From Clostridium cellulovorans 743B (GTDB lineage Bacteria > Bacillota > Clostridia > Clostridiales > Clostridiaceae): a stretch of 64,000 bases of DNA. A model generated the notes under the pieces. It was not told the origin of the DNA. It made no database searches and worked only from the letters and a program-made list of their open reading frames with translations. How positions within the stretch are numbered: position 1 is the first letter of the stretch; every line of letters begins with the position of its first letter. A program made the translations under genes and the position numbers. This document shows positions 62,919 to 64,000 of the stretch, in pieces. The stretch covers positions 3,472,001 to 3,536,000 of the forward strand of contig NC_014393.1 of NCBI RefSeq assembly GCF_000145275.1. Direction: 5' to 3'.

Positions 62919-63782
62919 CTACAAAACCTCCTTACGTTCAGTACTTCCACCCATCTTATTTGTTATAGCGATCAAAATCACCATAACTATAATTAAAATT
63001 ACTGATATAGCAGAACCAAAAGGCCAGTCTCTAGCTGTTAAGAATTGATTCTTAATGAGATTACTCATTAAAACAACCTTACTACCTCCAAGTAAATCTG
63101 TTATAAAGAATAGTCCAAGGGTAGGTACAAACACCAGTAAACAGCCTGAAACTATTCCACCTTTTGTAAGAGGAAGTGTAATCTTCATAAATTTATTTAT
63201 TGGAGATGCCCCAAGGTCTGATGCGGCTTCAAGAAGTCTCATATCAAGTTTCTCAATGGAAGAATAAAGTGGCAACACCATAAATGGGAACATCATATAT
63301 ACCATTCCAACCATAACAGCAAAATTATTACTCATCATATGAAGTGGCTCGCTTATGATATTTAAGTTCATTAGTACTGTATTTATTATTCCTTCAGTTC
63401 TTAGAAGTATTATCATCGCATAAGTTCTTACCAAGGAATTTGTCCAAAATGGAAGCATTACAAGTAAAAGTAGTATAGGTTTTAACTTTTTATTACTTTT
63501 TGCCACGATAAATGCAAAAGGATAACCAAACCCTAAACAAAATATAGTAGTAAACAAAGATACTCCTATAGATTTTATAAATATCGTTAAGTATAAGGAA
63601 TCAAATAATCTTCCATAATTAAAAAAAGTAAAATCATATACTATATCACCAACTTCTCCTCTGGTAGAAAAACTGTACACAACTACTAAAATTAATGGTA
63701 CTATAAAAAATGCTAACATCCATGAAACCACAGGTGCTAAAGTAGCTAGAGGACCAAGAATATTTTTTTTCTTTTTAGCCAT
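62919..63782 (-). CDS. potB: Polyamine ABC transporter permease PotB
   Basis: 287 aa permease with six membrane helices (first at about 13-33). The cytoplasmic coupling loop reads LLEAASDLGASPINKFMKIT, matching its PotC partner. GGGGGGATTGGG precedes ATG 63782. It sits between the end of potA and the potCD fusion, spacing 11 and 3 nt. Confidence 0.93.
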   Translation of the reverse strand: MAKKKKNILGPLATLAPVVSWMLAFFIVPLILVVVYSFSTRGEVGDIVYDFTFFNYGRLFDSLYLTIFIKSIGVSLFTTIFCLGFGYPFAFIVAKSNKKLKPILLLLVMLPFWTNSLVRTYAMIILLRTEGIINTVLMNLNIISEPLHMMSNNFAVMVGMVYMMFPFMVLPLYSSIEKLDMRLLEAASDLGASPINKFMKITLPLTKGGIVSGCLLVFVPTLGLFFITDLLGGSKVVLMSNLIKNQFLTARDWPFGSAISVILIIVMVILIAITNKMGGSTERKEVL

Positions 63783-63793
63783 CCCAATCCCCC

Positions 63794-64000
63794 CTATGCC
63801 TTAATCACAATAGAGTTATTCTTATTCCAGGTTAAATATACCTGTTCATTTTTATTATTAAAATCAAATTTATTATCTATAGGTTCATTGACAATTATCT
63901 CTCTACCACTGTTTAAAACCATAACAGTTTTTATATTAGAACCTATGTAAATTCTTTCTTTTAATGTTCCTTTAAGTGAAATTTCATCAGAAGAAGTTTC
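63794..64000 (-). CDS. potA: C-terminal end of polyamine ABC ATPase PotA (cut by the window edge)
   Basis: Only the last ~68 residues are present. They form a beta-rich TOBE-like segment (SLKGTLKERIYIGSNIKTVM, VYLTWNKNNSIVIKA) with a TAG stop 11 nt before potB. The ATP-binding motifs lie outside the window, so the call depends on the neighbours. Confidence 0.8.
   Translation of the reverse strand, partial: ETSSDEISLKGTLKERIYIGSNIKTVMVLNSGREIIVNEPIDNKFDFNNKNEQVYLTWNKNNSIVIKA

Overview
The window reads as chromosomal DNA of a nitrogen-fixing, spore-forming Clostridium (sensu stricto). It is very AT-rich, has strong AGGAGG-type ribosome sites, and carries a clostridial Mo-nitrogenase operon with the hallmarks known from C. 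pasteurianum: a NifN-NifB fusion, homocitrate synthase split into omega and alpha subunits, nifI1/nifI2 between nifH and nifD, a NifD with an internal insertion, and the 2Fe-2S ferredoxin that partners nitrogenase. Other clostridial markers are SigI/RsgI, pyruvate:ferredoxin oxidoreductase, a DUF3787 spore protein and lipoteichoic acid synthase. I cannot fix the species.

Layout. 0-1.8 kb: an rsgI fragment, sigI and an unknown gene behind a perfect sigma-A promoter and a structured ~280-nt leader with an intrinsic terminator. 1.9-13 kb: the nif operon, all on the minus strand (nifH-I1-I2-D-K-E-NB-V omega-V alpha). 13.1-18.1 kb: an AnfO-like gene, the 2Fe-2S ferredoxin, a small spore protein and PFOR, which together suggest the electron path to nitrogenase. 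18.5-24.2 kb: a membrane protein, an M42 peptidase and an FMN-riboswitch-controlled ribD-ribE-ribBA-ribH operon.

24.3-43.9 kb is the most unusual region. A complete HlyB/HlyD-type export pair lies beside two giant RTX-like calcium-binding proteins (3083 and 2125 aa), each with 15 repeats of one module, no Sec signal peptide, and a similar C-terminal tail. The first also carries an FrpC-like segment that begins at an Asp-Pro bond and looks like a self-processing module. Such systems are classically Gram-negative and use TolC; here the host appears monoderm and no TolC gene is in view.

44-58 kb: a small unknown membrane protein, cardiolipin synthase, a TetR regulator, a ferritin-like protein, YitT, a DEAD-box helicase, LTA synthase, a polyphosphate module (HD protein and Ppx divergent from Ppk) and methylglyoxal synthase. 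58.3-60.7 kb: a nitrogen-sensing operon (ANTAR protein, PII, AmtB) with a very strong hairpin before amtB. 61-64 kb: a polyamine ABC transporter (PotCD fusion, PotB, end of PotA).

Together the nif operon, ferredoxin/PFOR and ANTAR-PII-AmtB genes could form one nitrogen-fixation network: ammonium sensing, post-translational control by NifI, and reductant supply. All assignments come from reading the sequence; no database search was run.
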